A DNA stretch of 64,000 nt from Sorex araneus (GCF_027595985.1 NC_073305.1:178701949-178765948); one strand, 5' to 3'; counted from the stretch's first letter, positions 12,660 through 25,530 are shown. Numbers and translations: made by a program. Notes: a model not told the origin generated them from the sequence alone.

Positions 12660-12820
12660 GTTTTGTTTGTTTTTGTTTTTTATCACCCCTGGCGATATGC
12701 AGGGGTTACCCCTGGCTATACACTCAGGAATTACTCATATGGGATGCTGGAGATCGAACCTGGGTTGACCGTGTACAAGGCAAGTCCCCTACTTGCTGTT
12801 CTATTTCTCTGGCCTGGCCC
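12660..12820 (-). mobile_element. SOR-type SINE, second of the cluster
   Basis: tttgttttttatcacccctggcgatatgcaggggttacc to ctatttctctggcctggccc. Part of the middle (the tcctggcrgtgctcaggggacc segment) is deleted. Confidence 0.78.
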
Positions 12821-12824
12821 CCAT

Positions 12825-13003
12825 TTCCTGTTTTTGTTTTTCGGGGCACCCACCCAGAGATTCTCAGAAGTTACTCCTGGCTTTGGACTCAGGAGTCACT
12901 CCTCACTGTACTCAGGAGACGATATCAGGTGCTGGGAATTGAACTCACATCAGCAGTGTGCAAGGCAAGCACCTCCCTTACTTACTGTACAATCTCTCTA
13001 TCC
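12825..13003 (-). mobile_element. SOR-type SINE, third of the cluster
   Basis: tttttcggggcacccacccagagattctcagaagttactcctggc to tgtacaatctctctatcc; diverged reverse copy. Confidence 0.75.
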
Positions 13004-13293
13004 TATCACACTTTTATTTCTATTGAGCTATTTTCTGAGGTTGAATTTTTAAGAGTAAGATTTCTATATCAAATAACATGCAGATAAAGTGGATAGATGC
13101 AAAGGTTGATGGATGACAGATTTGACAGATGTGTATGTGTGTTCTAACCCTGTATATTATTTTCAAAATATATGGATAAATTTAGATGTGGTATATTTAT
13201 ACTATCAGTTACCAACTCTAGGTACAATCCTCTAATTTTTGCCAACCCTAGTGATAGAAAGGAAAAGAGAGGAATGATGAGAACTTGAATTTT

Positions 13294-13478
13294 GTGTTTT
13301 ATTTATTTATTTTTTTCTTTTTGGGTCACACCCGGCAATGCACAGGGGTTACTCCTGGCTCTGCACTCAGGAATTACTCCTGGCGGTGCTCAGGGGACCA
13401 TATGGGATGCTGGGATTCGAACTCGGGTCAGCCGCGTGAAAGCAAACCCCCTACCCACTGTGCTATCGCTCCAGCCCC
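13294..13478 (-). mobile_element. SOR-type SINE with 16-bp target duplication, young
   Basis: Flanked by exact tgagaacttgaatttt (13278-13293 and 13479-13494). Reverse, near-consensus copy. Confidence 0.95.
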
Positions 13479-13787
13479 TGAGAACTTGAATTTTAAAGTG
13501 AGATAACTCTTGGATCTAGTCTAGGTTCTTAGGGTTTCCATGACCTTAGGCAGACTGTTTAACTCTTTGAGATTTTTTTCCCTAACTTTTGTTAATGTGA
13601 CTAACAGTATCCACTCATTAAAGTCTTTGTGAGTACTAAATCAAATAGTGAAGCACTAAACAGGAGCTTCTCAGATGAATATTTGTTGAATAAGGAAAAA
13701 AGTGAAGAAATTTCCTTCTTTCAATATCTACTGTCTCAACTACTGTTGTAAGGATAATCTCTTAATATAAATAAAAAGTAATATCAA

Positions 13788-13875
13788 GACTGGGAACTAG
13801 CTTAGCCATAGCACACTGAGGTTTTGGGTTTGATCCCTGGCACTGCAAATAAATAAATAAATAAACAAACAGAAA
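13788..13875 (+). mobile_element. Short tRNA-like SINE fragment (C type)
   Basis: gggaactagcttagccatagcacactgaggttttgggtttgatccctggcactgc followed by (AAAT)n. It resembles the short elements at 32488 and 58026 more than the SOR type. Confidence 0.5.
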
Positions 13876-13913
13876 GTAATATCAAATTTATCTTTAAGTG
13901 GAAATTCCTTCTC

Positions 13914-14167
13914 ATCACTGTCGCTGTCACTTTCGTCCTGTTGTTCATCACTTTTGCTCAAGTGGGCACCAGTAACGTCTCCCTTGTGAGACTTGTTGTT
14001 ACTGTTTTTGGCATATCGAATACGCCACGGGTAGCTTGCCAGGCTCTGCCGTGTGGACGAGATACTCTCAGTAGCTTGCCGGGTTCTCTGAGAGGGACGG
14101 AGGAATTGAACCTGGGTTGACCATGTGCAAAGCAAACGCCCTACCTGCTGTGCTATTGCTCCAGTCC
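13914..14167 (-). mobile_element. B-type SINE (RTE-tailed), near full length
   Basis: Reverse copy: tcatcactgtcgctgtcactttcgtcctgttgttcatc tail, cagtaacgtctcccttgtgag, gccacgggtagcttgccaggctctgcc, ending ctgtgctattgctccagtccc. Confidence 0.9.
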
Positions 14168-14649
14168 CATAGTGTCTTAACTTATTAAAATTATTTTAAG
14201 ATGAAGCTTGCAAACAAGTCACATTATTGGGGGAGGGGTTAATGTATAGGAGGATATACTGCATAGTTGCCAGAAAATAATCCTCAGAAAACCTATTTCC
14301 TCTGAACTGCAAAGCTACCTATCATATTTACATGGAGTTGACCAACTTAAAAGAATTGCCCATAATACTGTAAGCTTGTTTTCAGTGCTAATTAATTTGA
14401 ATAGCTTTTTATTTAATAGCTAGAAATTATTTGTGATCCAAACTATTACCTTGATTTAGAACTACTAGTGGTCTTGAGGTTTTACATTAAAATATTATAA
14501 TCAAATAAAGAGATAAATTGAGTTGTGACTGTGTTTGGCAAATATTTAGAAAGCTCATACTATATCATACTATATACAATTGATATTATGTGCTAGGGAA
14601 GTAACAGGCAATAAGTCAAGACATTTGACATTGCAGTTATCGTGGTTTT

Positions 14650-14820
14650 GTATTTGTAGTTTGGGACTACACTCGGCTATGCTCAGGGTTTACTCCCTGC
14701 TCTGCACTCAGAAATCACTCCTATCAGTGTTCAGGGGACCATAGTGGGTGCTTGGGATTGAACCTGGGTCAGCTATGTGCAAGACAAGCTCCCGACTCAC
14801 TATGCTACCGCTCTGACTCC
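14650..14820 (-). mobile_element. SOR-type SINE
   Basis: tttgtagtttgggactacactcggctatgctcaggg to tatgctaccgctctgactcc; reverse, moderately diverged. Confidence 0.8.
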
Positions 14821-17800
14821 ATCAGCAGTATCAGATACTAAATTGACTTTATCTGGAACTTTAGTACAACTCCTATACAAAAGGCACATTTCATCCTGCT
14901 ATAAAAACGTAAGACAATATATTTATTTTTAATAATATCATACATTTGTTGTTTCTTGAGCAGAACTTTCACTGAGAGGGTTGGACAACTCAGCATGTAT
15001 TACTCAAACTTAAACACTTGGTTTGAGATGGATTTTCCTAACTTTTAAATAAAAAATCCCAAATGACCTGAGCTAACATCTTAATTCACTTAGTGATAGG
15101 AATTTATACCAACGATAGGCTCCTCAGTACGAAGTTTTTAACAAACACTAGTGCATGGTGGCCAACTTTTATTCTTCTATGAATGACTGTATGGCAGTTG
15201 ACATATTGTGAATCTTAGAGTGACAGGAAACATTTAAGATCTATAATTAACACGGTTGGTAACTGACTGAGGAGAAAGTAAATTTCTAGTTTGAAAGTAA
15301 TATAAAAAGTTCATTTAATTATAATAGTTCAATAAAGTCAAAACATATAGCAGTTAGAAAACTCTGAAGGGAAGAGCTATTGGAATAGGCAAAGAATAGC
15401 TTTTATCTTTAGTCTTCGACATGCAAAACTTGAGATTTATCTTTACCAGCTCTGAATACTCAAAGAAATTTGCCACTGAATGGGTATTAATATAACAGCC
15501 ATCTGTTTTTCACAGTTTTGGAGTTTAGACATCTAAAATCATGATTCTGGCAGATACGGTTCTTCATGGACTCTCTTTCTGGTAGATTCTCATAAGGCCT
15601 CATCCATGTCTGTTTCCTTTTCTTATGTGAGCTCTTATCCCCTTATGAGGCCACCCTCTCCCACTCCTATATCCCGCCATGGCCTATTCACTATTTAAAG
15701 GCTCCATTTCCAAATCTCATCACACTAGGGACTAGGATTTGAACATATACATTTTCAGGGCACACAACAAAATAGCCACATGAAAGTGTGAAATCAGTTG
15801 TTGGACTTTTACATATATTTGCATACATACATATATATACATATACACATATATATTTCTATCAATCAATAAAGTTGGAAAAAAATGAGACCCTAAGACT
15901 TTGTTCAAATAACAGGTAAGGAAGACCTTGTTAAGATATGGTGGCAATATGGTTTTTGAAAGACTTTGAAAGGAAAACATGGAAAAATGGGAAACTTGAA
16001 TTATATTAGCCTGCATGGCAAAGACAATGTGTGGACAGTGGTATGATGAGGTGAGGGATGAGTTAAGAAGAAAATTAATTGCCTTAACAACTAAACTCAA
16101 GTGGTTTGTGAATCTAAGTTATGTGATTACATAGTAGATTCAAGACAAGACAGTTCAACATTATATATTCTCAGTTTCTCATTTTTAATTAAGAAAAAAT
16201 TATGCAAATATTACCACACTTCCGTAAGCACTCAACTGAGAATGTTAATGTAATTTAAATGGAAAAACTCTATTTTGTTTGGGAGAGATTTAATTATAAA
16301 TATTTATTAGTCTAGGGTAAAACACTATATAAATATTTATTATGCAGCATTAAAATTACAGTTGCCACTAACAGAACCAGGCATAGTTTCAACAGTTTCA
16401 TAATACTCTGCTATTATCTATAATTGATATGTAACTAACATATCATTTAACTGTAACACTTTATTTGATTAGACTCTAATAAAGTATAATTGAGGAAAGA
16501 TAGCTGTGAAAGGTAAAAATTAAATGATCCGAAGAAGAATCCAAAAGCTTCTTTTTCCTCAGAGGTGATGACAACAGTGGTTATATCTGTACATATGAAG
16601 CAAAAAATTTAAGCCAATATTGAGAACTCCTAGGCAAAATGTTTTAGGCAGAATTGCTAAGTTATGTGTGTGACATTGCTATTATAATCTTATTAACTAT
16701 TTGCAAGACCAGATTCTATCATGATGGGAAGCTACAATTTAACTGGATGAATATTCTAAAAATCTCTCCACACCTTAAATTAAACCTGGAGAGGATTTGT
16801 TTCTCAAACTGTTCCGGGATTTTTTCTGAGTCAAAAAAGAAGAAAGTTAAAATATTCAGATCAGAAGGAAAAAAGTCTAAAGGTCAAAAAAAAAAAAAAA
16901 GAAAAAGAATAACAAAGGAAGCACCTGAACTGGTAAGAAACCCGAAGATCTGCTCCTGCAGTATGGATTATAAGAGAGCTTTCTACGGAAGTAGAGTTAA
17001 TTCACTGGGAAATAGTGTACAACTTATTTGCTTAAAATTTTCAGTTAATGTGCTTCAGCACATTTTGTAGATAACGATTCTCACTCTCCACCTTATTATA
17101 GAAGTGGGGCTCTTTCTCTTTGTCCCATTCTCCATCCTGTGATATACTTTTTATTGCTCAAGAGCTATAGAATTGTGTCCATGCCTATTGTTGTCTGCCT
17201 GATGGGAATTCATGTAATTGAAAGCGTTTATCCTCTCTTAGTAGAAAAATTGGGCACTTGGAAGTAATGAAATCCCCCACCTTTGTGCGTGGCCCAAGAA
17301 ATACTGCTCACTCAGTTTTGTTCTAAAGTTTCCACTTTTTCCAGTCTAACCTGTTGCAGATTTAGTCCTGTACCAAAGAGAAAACTGGAATTTCTTACAG
17401 TGGACTAGATGCCTATACTGTTTTACCACGAGTGACTATTCCACCATCTGATCAGAAATTTAAATTGCGTTCTTTCAAGGGTAGTGGCTAATAACACGAA
17501 GAGAGCTCATAATGATGATGATACTGACGATGATAGTAATACTAATAATACATATATAGGCATGAAAAACAAGTTGCAGGACAAAGCCAAACAATTCTAC
17601 TTTCTGAACAAGCCACTACATAACTAACATTTCAGTACGTGTGTTTAGATATTTATCAATTTATAAACAGTGATAAGCTCTGGGGAACAAGGTTGGGGAG
17701 AATGAAACTTTCACAGTTTATTATACTTTTGACTCGTTATACTTCTGTATTACTTGAATTTTTTTTAAATGAGCAAGTGTTATTTTGTAGCTAAAACAAA

Positions 17801-19282
17801 AACAACAGACAAAAAAACTACAGGGAGTAAGAAATTACTTGGAATGGACTACACTTAAATAATTAATTTGTTGATCTGCTGCTTGACTATTCTTTTCTTT
17901 TGTTAAATCACAGAAGGTTGCTTTGAAAAGGATGGATAAATATTTCAATGAACAACTCAGCCTGCCCACCTCCAGCCTACATTCCTTATTTTGATTCTGT
18001 TAGTAACAAGCACTACACATAGATTTTTTTCAGGTGAAAATCAAGAAATGCGGGTGTTTAACAGGGCCATACTCTGGCCCAGTGTCAGTAGATAAGACAC
18101 GCTTTGTTAGAGTTGATTTGTCAAATTGGAATGAAAAGGGAGATTTGGAACAACAGGACGTCAACTACCAGCTGGGGTAGGACTACTGGGCACAGTGACA
18201 TGGCCCCCAATGTCATGAAACGGTGGCCCTTTGGATTTATGCACCCATGAGAATCTCTCTGATCTTTCTTGACTGTATCACAATCAAGTGGGTAGGCTTT
18301 TCTAATAACTTTTGCACTATAGTACAATGGTGAGATGCACTTGGCAAGGTCATGAATGTGTGTAAAATGATAAAGAGCTAGACTTGGACCCTTTCCGGGG
18401 ATGTATATTATTTTAAGGCAGTGTTTAGCAGAACATGTGACAGACTATTCCATTTACCAAGCAGACATTTTATGTCTTGGGAGGATTGATGTCAAGATCT
18501 TTGGAGGAGTTTTGAATGCAATGAAAATAGGCTAAAGTCTACAAAACATGCTTATCTCTTGATAGACTTCATGCCTCTCAGCTTTTAGAACCTGATTTTC
18601 TTTTTGCCAACTGGAAAGTCCAGATGTATATGCAAAGCACTGATTATAATTTTCTATACTTATCAGATAGATGATCTAAAGAATATGAACATAAATTCTA
18701 AGGGATTTCCTGACAAAGAGGTTGAAAATATAAAAGCTTTTTTGGTGGAAAAGTGGATGGATTGCAAAGCATTAGTATTAGACTTACCCTTTTGCTTTGT
18801 AATCTCATGCACAAATATCCCTCTCTTCATCTGGTGAGTTCCCAAATCTTCTTGGATGAATATATGTTTAGTTTTCCTTCAGATTGTTAGAACCTCTCAG
18901 ATACTTAGTGCTACTACACTTGTCCCAGATGTGTTGAAATTGTAATCTTATTATGGAAGTAGATAACCTTACTTGGAGATAGATCTTTTCCTAGGTGATG
19001 AAATCTAAAAAGAGTTCATCAGGATAGGTGTACCCAAAAATTATAGGAAATTTAGATTGAGACACACTTATTGAGATAATGTGTTGTGAAGATAATGGCA
19101 GAAATGGGATGATTGAAGGTCTTTGCTGAAGAGCAATTTAAAGGGCTTTTGCCCTGGTCTGGGTAAATGGCGGTCCTCAGTTGAGGCAGGTACCACCGTG
19201 TCAGGAAGCCTAGACCTGTTTCCCTAGATCCAGTGTCTTGCACAGTTGGGAACTATAGCATCTTCTCTTCCTCACTGACTTA
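14821..19282. other. 4.5 kb SINE-free AT-rich stretch
   Basis: No recognisable SINE or LINE over about 4.5 kb, apart from an AT microsatellite near 15825-15860 and a poly-A run at 16887-16901. A 138-codon open frame at 16654-17070 has a poly-lysine stretch from the A-run and no recognised domain. Confidence 0.5.
15824..15858. repeat. AT/AC microsatellite
   Basis: catacatacatatatatacatatacacatatatat run. Confidence 0.85.
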
Positions 19283-19296
19283 AGGGATAGACCATC

Positions 19297-19478
19297 TTTT
19301 TTTTTTTTTTTTTGGTTTTTGGGTCACACCTGGCAATGCACAGAGGCTACTCCTGGCTCTGCACTCAGGAATTACTCCTGGCGGTGCTCAGGGGACCATA
19401 TGGGATGCTGGGATTTGAACCCAGGTCAGCCGAGAGCAAGGCAAACGCCCTGCCCACTATGCTATCACTCCAGCCCCC
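19297..19478 (-). mobile_element. SOR-type SINE with 14-bp target duplication
   Basis: Flanked by agggatagaccatc (19283-19296 and 19479-19492). Reverse, close to consensus. Confidence 0.94.
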
Positions 19479-19705
19479 AGGGATAGACCATCCTTATCGA
19501 AGTCAAGAGCAGAATGTTCAGAGTCCAATGCTCATTAAAATATAATTTCTCATTTTCTCTGTTGACAAATTTGGGGGTTGTGGAATTTCTAGTTGGAAAA
19601 TAGATCTCTGAATCAAGTTCAGTGAGTGAGCTGGGGTTCATTTTCGTTTTTCTTATTTTGGGTTGCTGTCAATAATGTCAGACAGCTTTCAACAAAATAA
19701 ACATA

Positions 19706-19951
19706 CCTAATAGCACAGTGGGTAGGGCATTTTCCTTGCACACACTGGGCTGATCTGGGTGTGATTCCTCCACCTCTCTTGGAGAGCCCAACAAGCCGAG
19801 AGTATCTCATCCATTCGGCAGAGCCTGACAAACTACCCGTGGCATATTTGGTATGCCAAAAACAGTAACAACAGTAACAACATGGAGATGTTACTGGTGC
19901 CCACACAAGCAAATCGATGAGCAATGAGATAACAGTGAAACAGTGATACCA
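19706..19951 (+). mobile_element. B-type SINE (RTE-tailed)
   Basis: ctaatagcacagtgggtagggc head, ggagagcccaacaagccgagagtatctc body, aacatggagatgttactggtgcccacacaagcaaatcgatgagcaatgagataacagtgaaacagtgatacc tail. Confidence 0.88.
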
Positions 19952-20639
19952 GTGGTTTAGAATATTACATAAGCTTAGGTGAAACTAATTATGACTTGCC
20001 ATCAGGGTCTACTGTATCATGATCACCAACAAAGTCTAGTTTTCAGTAAACTTTTAATGAGGTCTCTATATTGGATAAATCTTTTAATATTAGTACAATT
20101 CATTTTGTTGGTAGAGTAACTGAGATTTTTTTAGAATTGTAATTGAACCTCTCCCATTTCTATTTTTTTCTTTGGCTGTTTATTTATTTTCAACACATAT
20201 TTGCTAACTGAAAATTCAGAATAACTTTAATTTTTTACTTAACGGAGCAGGGTAAAACAGTTTTCTAATAAACAGTGAAAACACTTCTTGAAATTTGTTG
20301 CTTCAAGGATACATTTCCAGGATAGTATCAATTTTCCAAATGAAATATTTAAACAGCAGAACTCTTCAGAGTAGCGGGCATAATAGCTCTTATTGTTACT
20401 CTACTTTTTTTGGTAAAAAGATATGAAACAGAATGAAGTAGTATTGAGGAAATGCTAATTAAAATTCTGAAAAATGTGATTCATATGGACAAAGTTCTTT
20501 GATAACTGAATAGGCTACAAATCATGGAATTAGGGAATGTTAGACTTCTAGGTTGAACTTTTTGATCTTCTCATTCTAATTTAGGCTCATGGTTCACAAT
20601 TAATAATAGAGTTTCAGGCAGTTATATTCCATTTCCACC

Positions 20640-20905
20640 CACCATCAGTGTTGGTGGTCCTCTATTATTGAAAAAAACAATGCTGCAATAAACTCAGAAG
20701 AGTGCAAATTTTTTTAAATAAAATAATGTTTTGGGGCTTTTGGGGTGCTTAAAAGTGAAATGACTGAGTCACATAAATCCCAATTCTCAATATTTTGAGA
20801 AGTCTCCAGACTGTTCCCCACAGTGGCTGAACCAGGTGACATTTCCACCAGTAGTGGACGAGGGTTCCATATCCACCACCATCACTGCTTGTTCCACTTT
20901 TTGCT
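20640..20905 (-). mobile_element. L1 fragment, reverse
   Basis: Contains 'caatgctgcaataaact' and 'ccagactgttccccacagtggctgaaccaggtgacatttccaccagtagtg', the familiar reversed L1 3' region also seen at 29130-29170. Confidence 0.75.
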
Positions 20906-20986
20906 ACACTACAAAGTTTGCTTAACTTATGCCAGACTTGAACTAACTGAAATTTGAATCTGGTTTTTCCATCCTTTTGGTGTAAG

Positions 20987-21034
20987 AATATATATATGTA
21001 TATATATATACATATATATGTGTATATATATATA
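20987..21034. repeat. AT microsatellite
   Basis: (TA)n with GTA/CAT interruptions. Confidence 0.9.
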
Positions 21035-21252
21035 TCTTATGGCTGCTTCTCCCAGAAGGGAGCATAAAATGAGGCCCCCATAACCAGACTGCACTAGACC
21101 GCTTTCCACATGCTCGGGTCGAGCCTCACATATGAGTGAACGTATTCCTGGACTACTCGGCTGCAAAAGCCCAATACATCATGAGACACTCCTACTCATT
21201 TTCCATAATTACCACACCATATTTGATGGGGTTTAGACAGTAGGCAACAAAT

Positions 21253-21322
21253 TATAGAAGGAAATATATATATATACATATATATGGGAACACACTTTAT
21301 AGATGTTCCCATATATGGGAAC
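21253..21322. repeat. AT microsatellite with an 18-bp perfect palindrome
   Basis: gttcccatatatgggaac at 21305-21322 is its own reverse complement; half of it (atatatgggaaca) is repeated at 21280-21292. Confidence 0.8.
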
Positions 21323-21359
21323 ACCTGTAAAGGCGATTAGAGGCTGCCCCCCAAATCTC

Positions 21360-21500
21360 CATACCGAGACTATCCTGCCCCCATGACCCTGAAAGAACCC
21401 TGAATATGCCATCAGGCTACACTAGCATGTGACAGGGACGAATGGAGACGGTACTGGCACCGGCTCGGCCAATGAACAATGGAATGACAGTGATACAGTG
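21360..21500 (+). mobile_element. B-type SINE long-tail variant, 5'-truncated
   Basis: ccctgaatatgccatcaggctacactagcatgtgacagggacgaatggagacggtactggcacc ... gacagtgatacagtgat. The segment before the common tail matches RTE sequence at 28020-28085 on the complement, so this copy carries a longer RTE-derived 3' part. Confidence 0.72.
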
Positions 21501-21560
21501 ATATATATATATATGTATATGTACATATATATATTTCTATATGTTAAAGTTTATATATAT
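21501..21560. repeat. AT microsatellite grown from the B-type SINE tail
   Basis: The SINE tail acagtgatacagtg runs directly into atatatatatatgtatatgtac. Confidence 0.8.
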
Positions 21561-22727
21561 AAACTTTTAATCAGCACTCAGTGTGGCCCAGATGGTCCTA
21601 TGCCTGGGTCTCCAATGTGGCACTGCGCGGGGCCATGTGGTGCCAGGGATTGAAGTTTGGGCTGTGTGCCTGCCAGGTCTGAGCTCTGTCCCAATGAATT
21701 ACTTCACTCACCCTTTTCCATCAACAGTAAAGAAAGAAATTTATATAATTTGCATAAATAATTTATGTGCATGTAGCAATATAAAATAAAAATATAGTCA
21801 GTAAGATTATAAAGACACATTATGTGTTTCTTGATAATTTCATTTCTTCGCTGTATATAGGAGAGTGAATCTATGAATAAGTGATTTTTAAGGATAGTAC
21901 TGTAATTTGACTAATCTATGAGTATGGTTTATTTAGCCACTGCTTCATGAACAGGTTATTTTTCCAGCTTGCATTTCATAGTTTTAGTGCTGATACTTCA
22001 GTGAGCATTTCTGTGTCTTCGAGTTAGTGGCCATCTTAGTTGCTTAGGATAGATGATTTTGAAAGTATAACTTTGTCAGTGTCTTTGCGAACACTTTGGC
22101 ATTCTCCCCTAAGAAGGTATGCGATTGAAAACTTGTCCATGTCCTCATTCTATTATTTTGGCTGTCCTGAAGATGTGGTTTCCCAGAAATGGAATTATTG
22201 TAACACAGCCAGGGTACAGATAAGTGAACAGTTGAGCCCTGATTGAATGTTGAAATGGTATGTTCAACTCCAAGGTGACCCATGCATTCAATGCTTCTTG
22301 GAAATTTTCTAAGCTTTTATTTGTGCAAGTTTCCCTCCCCCTGCCCCACAGTCTCTGTATCAACTTGATGAAATTGGAAATCTCACTTTACCATAATTTT
22401 AGGACATTTGAGATTTGTGAGCAGGGGAAGGGGAGTTTTTATCAGAGTCTCACTGACTTTGCCATCTGTATCTCTGATTCATAAGTCACCTAGCCACAGC
22501 CTAGCTGCCAGAACCTCCAGGGCCATGATGGTGATGAAGCAGCAATTTGTTATAGGCTGAGGGGAGAGTGATCATGATATCCAATCTTAATCAGCATCCC
22601 AAACCCAGCCACCTTTGCAGTAGGTGCACATGCCTGGAAGAAAGAGCATTTATATTTTGCTAATCATTAATAAAGGAACATCCCATGCTCACCTCTCCTG
22701 GGGTTCCTAGGGTAATGATAACTCCAT
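21561..22727. other. Unique sequence, no gene seen
   Basis: No convincing exon or repeat; 21590-21690 may hold a degraded SINE. Confidence 0.4.
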
Positions 22728-22897
22728 GGGGTGGAGAAATGGCTCAACAGTCAAAGCACAGGTTTGCATGTAGGAGGCACAGGTATGAACCAGGGTACTG
22801 CACAATTCCCTGAATACCATGGAGAATGACCCCGAACACAGAACCAGGAGTAGCCCTTGAATACTCCTGGGTGTGACCCCAAGACAAAACAAAGCAA
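22728..22897 (+). mobile_element. SOR-type SINE, diverged
   Basis: ggggtggagaaatggctcaacagtcaaagcacaggtttgc head; ccaggagtagcccttgaatactcctgggtgtgaccccaagacaaaacaaagc tail. Confidence 0.8.
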
Positions 22898-22976
22898 ACA
22901 AAAAGAAATTCCCATTAGACTGAGAACTTATATTCCTACACTATTAATTCCCAGAGACTTTATATAAAGGATCGGG

Positions 22977-23196
22977 AGTGCCTGGAAAGCTCTCTGTGGT
23001 GTATTCATGTGCCAAATACAGTCAGTGACAATGATGGGTCTCATTCCTCTGACCCTGAAGAGCCTCCAATGCAGCACAGCTGGGAAGGATGAGTAAAGAG
23101 AGGCTGCTAAAATCTCAGGGCTAGAACGAATGGAGATGTTACTGGACCCGCTCGAGCAAATCATTAATCAACAGGATGACAGTGACAGTGATATAA
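22977..23196 (+). mobile_element. B-type SINE variant (same extra segment as 11183-11453)
   Basis: ctcattcctctgaccctgaagagcctccaatgcagcac ... gctgctaaaatctcagggctag precedes aacgaatggagatgttactgg and the tail gacagtgacagtgatat. Confidence 0.75.
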
Positions 23197-23297
23197 AGTA
23201 AACTCTGGGAAGTTTACTTTGAGAACCAAGACTGAAGGATTTATAAGGCAATTATTCCTGAAACAGCTCCTTAACAATCCTCAGAAAAGAATCACAT

Positions 23298-23468
23298 GCT
23301 AAGAGGGATAGTACAAGGTTAAGCCATTTGCCTTGCATGTAGCTGACCCTGTTTTCATCTCAGGCATCCATATAATCCCCCCGAGCACCACCAGGGGTCA
23401 CTCCTGAGAAGAGAGCCAGGAATGACCCCAGAGCACTACTGGACGTGGCCCACACACCCGATAAAAAG
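23298..23468 (+). mobile_element. SOR-type SINE, diverged
   Basis: gctaagagggatagtacaaggttaagccatttgccttgcatgtagc; gagccaggaatgaccccagagcactactggacgtggccc. Confidence 0.75.
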
Positions 23469-23877
23469 GCTTACATCCCCTGAAAGGTTTTGTTGGGGAG
23501 ATATAGTCTCAAGAGAGAAGTTATAAATGGTCCTAGGACAAAGGAAAGATGATGAGTTTGCTGCAGGAAGGGGCAAGGCTCCCTGGGATGGGGCATTAAA
23601 CACCATATCATGTGTCCTATAGTGAGGCTGGAGACCAGGATCTCAGTCTGCCGTTCAACCCATGTGGGCCTCAGTTTCCCCGTCTATACAAGCATGGGTC
23701 TCACATGCATCAATGACCTGCATCATGAGGTTTGAGGGGAGGTAGGATTCAAGTACTTTGTCATCACATGGCATCTGTGTCTGTGTGCTTCATGTGAAGG
23801 TGAGATGGGGTGATGGGGTGATTTCTCTATCAGTGCCCACCATCATGTTTCATATGAAAAATTATGTTTTCCCTGTG

Positions 23878-23966
23878 TGTTTGTTTATTTGGTGCCAGGA
23901 GTCACACCCAGGGCCTCACCAGAGCAAGGTCAGAAGCTCTGCCATTGAGTCACATTCTTGAGCCAG
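23878..23966 (-). mobile_element. Short tRNA-like SINE fragment (C type)
   Basis: ggtgccaggagtcacacccagggcctcaccagagcaaggtcagaagctctgccattgagtcacattc on +; its complement reads like a tRNA-derived promoter region. Confidence 0.5.
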
Positions 23967-24106
23967 ACTGTATTTTAATTAGTAATACCACTTTTCAGTC
24001 AGTGTATAACAAAAAAGAGAATCTCAGTTGATATTGCAACCATCACTAGTTTGAAGAAACAAGCAACATAGCAACATATAACAAACATAGTAAAATTTGG
24101 AAATAT

Positions 24107-24282
24107 GAAGCTGGAGCGATAGCACAGGGGGTAGGGCATTTGCCGTGCACTCGGCAGACCCGGGTTTGATTCCTAGCATCCCATATGGTCCCCTGAGCAC
24201 CACCAGGAGTAATTCCTGAGTGCAAAACCAGGAGTAACCTCTGTGCATTGCCAGGTGTGACCCAAAAAGCAAAAAAAAAAAA
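24107..24282 (+). mobile_element. SOR-type SINE with target duplication
   Basis: Flanked by ttggaaatat (24097-24106 and 24283-24292). Near consensus, with the B-box-like gggtttgattcc. Confidence 0.93.
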
Positions 24283-24398
24283 TTGGAAATATAAGTGAAG
24301 ATAAATTCTGCGGTAAATCTAATCAAGGTGCCAAGTTGATGGGAGTCACAGAGACCAGAGATGTGGCTGGTCCTGTGAAAATTCCCCAGTGAGATTTC

Positions 24399-24400
<2 letters not shown>

Positions 24401-24452
<52 letters not shown>
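24401..24452. repeat. (GT)26 microsatellite
   Basis: Perfect dinucleotide run. Confidence 0.98.
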
Positions 24453-24453
<1 letters not shown>

Positions 24454-24479
24454 GGGGTTAGTGAAGAGGTGTGGCTCAA

Positions 24480-25530
24480 AATCAGAAGTTCTTTGCAAAA
24501 CTAGCATCCACCTTCCAGGCAAGAGAGTCTCTTTCCTGCCTGGGACTGGGTCCAGGTGAACTGAAGGGCAGGTGGACTGGGCTTTGGGGAGGGGCCACCT
24601 TAAAGGCCGGAGGGTTGTAGGAGCCAGTGGTCTTGTCAGCGAAATACCTTTTCTTCACTCAGCTGGGCTTGATTTCAGGGAGTAAATCAAATGCCATGTC
24701 CATTTTATTCGACTCCACCCACCACAAACAACAGTTTCCAAAGGCGACCTCTGACTTTGTACAAGAGTAGAAATTCAACCTGCTAGAGCGCCTTTACGAA
24801 TCTGTCATCTGTCATCGGAAGAATTATGCAGGCAGTTTATTTTGGTAGGCAACAAGAGTGTCCTTGACAAGAAATCACTCTGTCGCCTTTCCTGACTCAG
24901 CAAGCTTCACTCCAGTTGGTCCTAACTATAGGTGATGGTGTCTGTTCTTCCTATGCATTGAAGGCACCGAGGAAAGAGGCAGCAAGAGGCGTGAATTCCT
25001 TGAAGGAAGAAGAATGTGAGCGTTATGCTGAAAAGCCAGCTGCATGGAGTAGGAAAAGAGTATTCATCGTGCCTTAGAAGCTTTTCCCCACCGCCCGCCC
25101 ACTTAAAGGCAGTTGCATCTTCTGCACTAAATTTAAAGCAAATGCCGTGGCTTTCTCACTTCCAAGTTCTATCATTCCAGTAGTCTATCAGTCACCTAGC
25201 CACCAGTCCAATGTTAATAACAGGTTGGTTTCAGGTCAGAAAACTGGCCCTTTCCCAGTGCTGGCCTCTGGCAGGCTTGCAGAGTGAAATATGCAATGCA
25301 AGAGAAGGAAGTTGGCATCTTTTTCTCCCCTTACATTAATTTCTCTTTGTGTGTCTGTCAACCTGAATTTCTGATTCCTAGAGGATTAAAATGGGTGGAT
25401 CAGGAGGACAAGAACAAAGCAGGAGATTATGGTGAGAGCTACTGTTATGCTTTCTATGCCAGGCAGGTATTGGTGAGTGTAGGGACAGGGGTGTTGATCA
25501 GCCCTTGGGAACCCATTCATGAACTCTTTT
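24480..25530. other. Unique sequence, no gene seen
   Basis: More GC-balanced than neighbours and free of recognised repeats; no exon supported. Confidence 0.4.

Noticed and set aside
16654-17070. 138-codon frame with a Lys-rich stretch
   Set aside because: The Lys run is a poly-A tract; no homology recognised, no splice context.
18604-18837. 77-codon open frame in a repeat-free area
   Set aside because: No recognised similarity or supporting splice signals; length expected by chance in AT-rich DNA.
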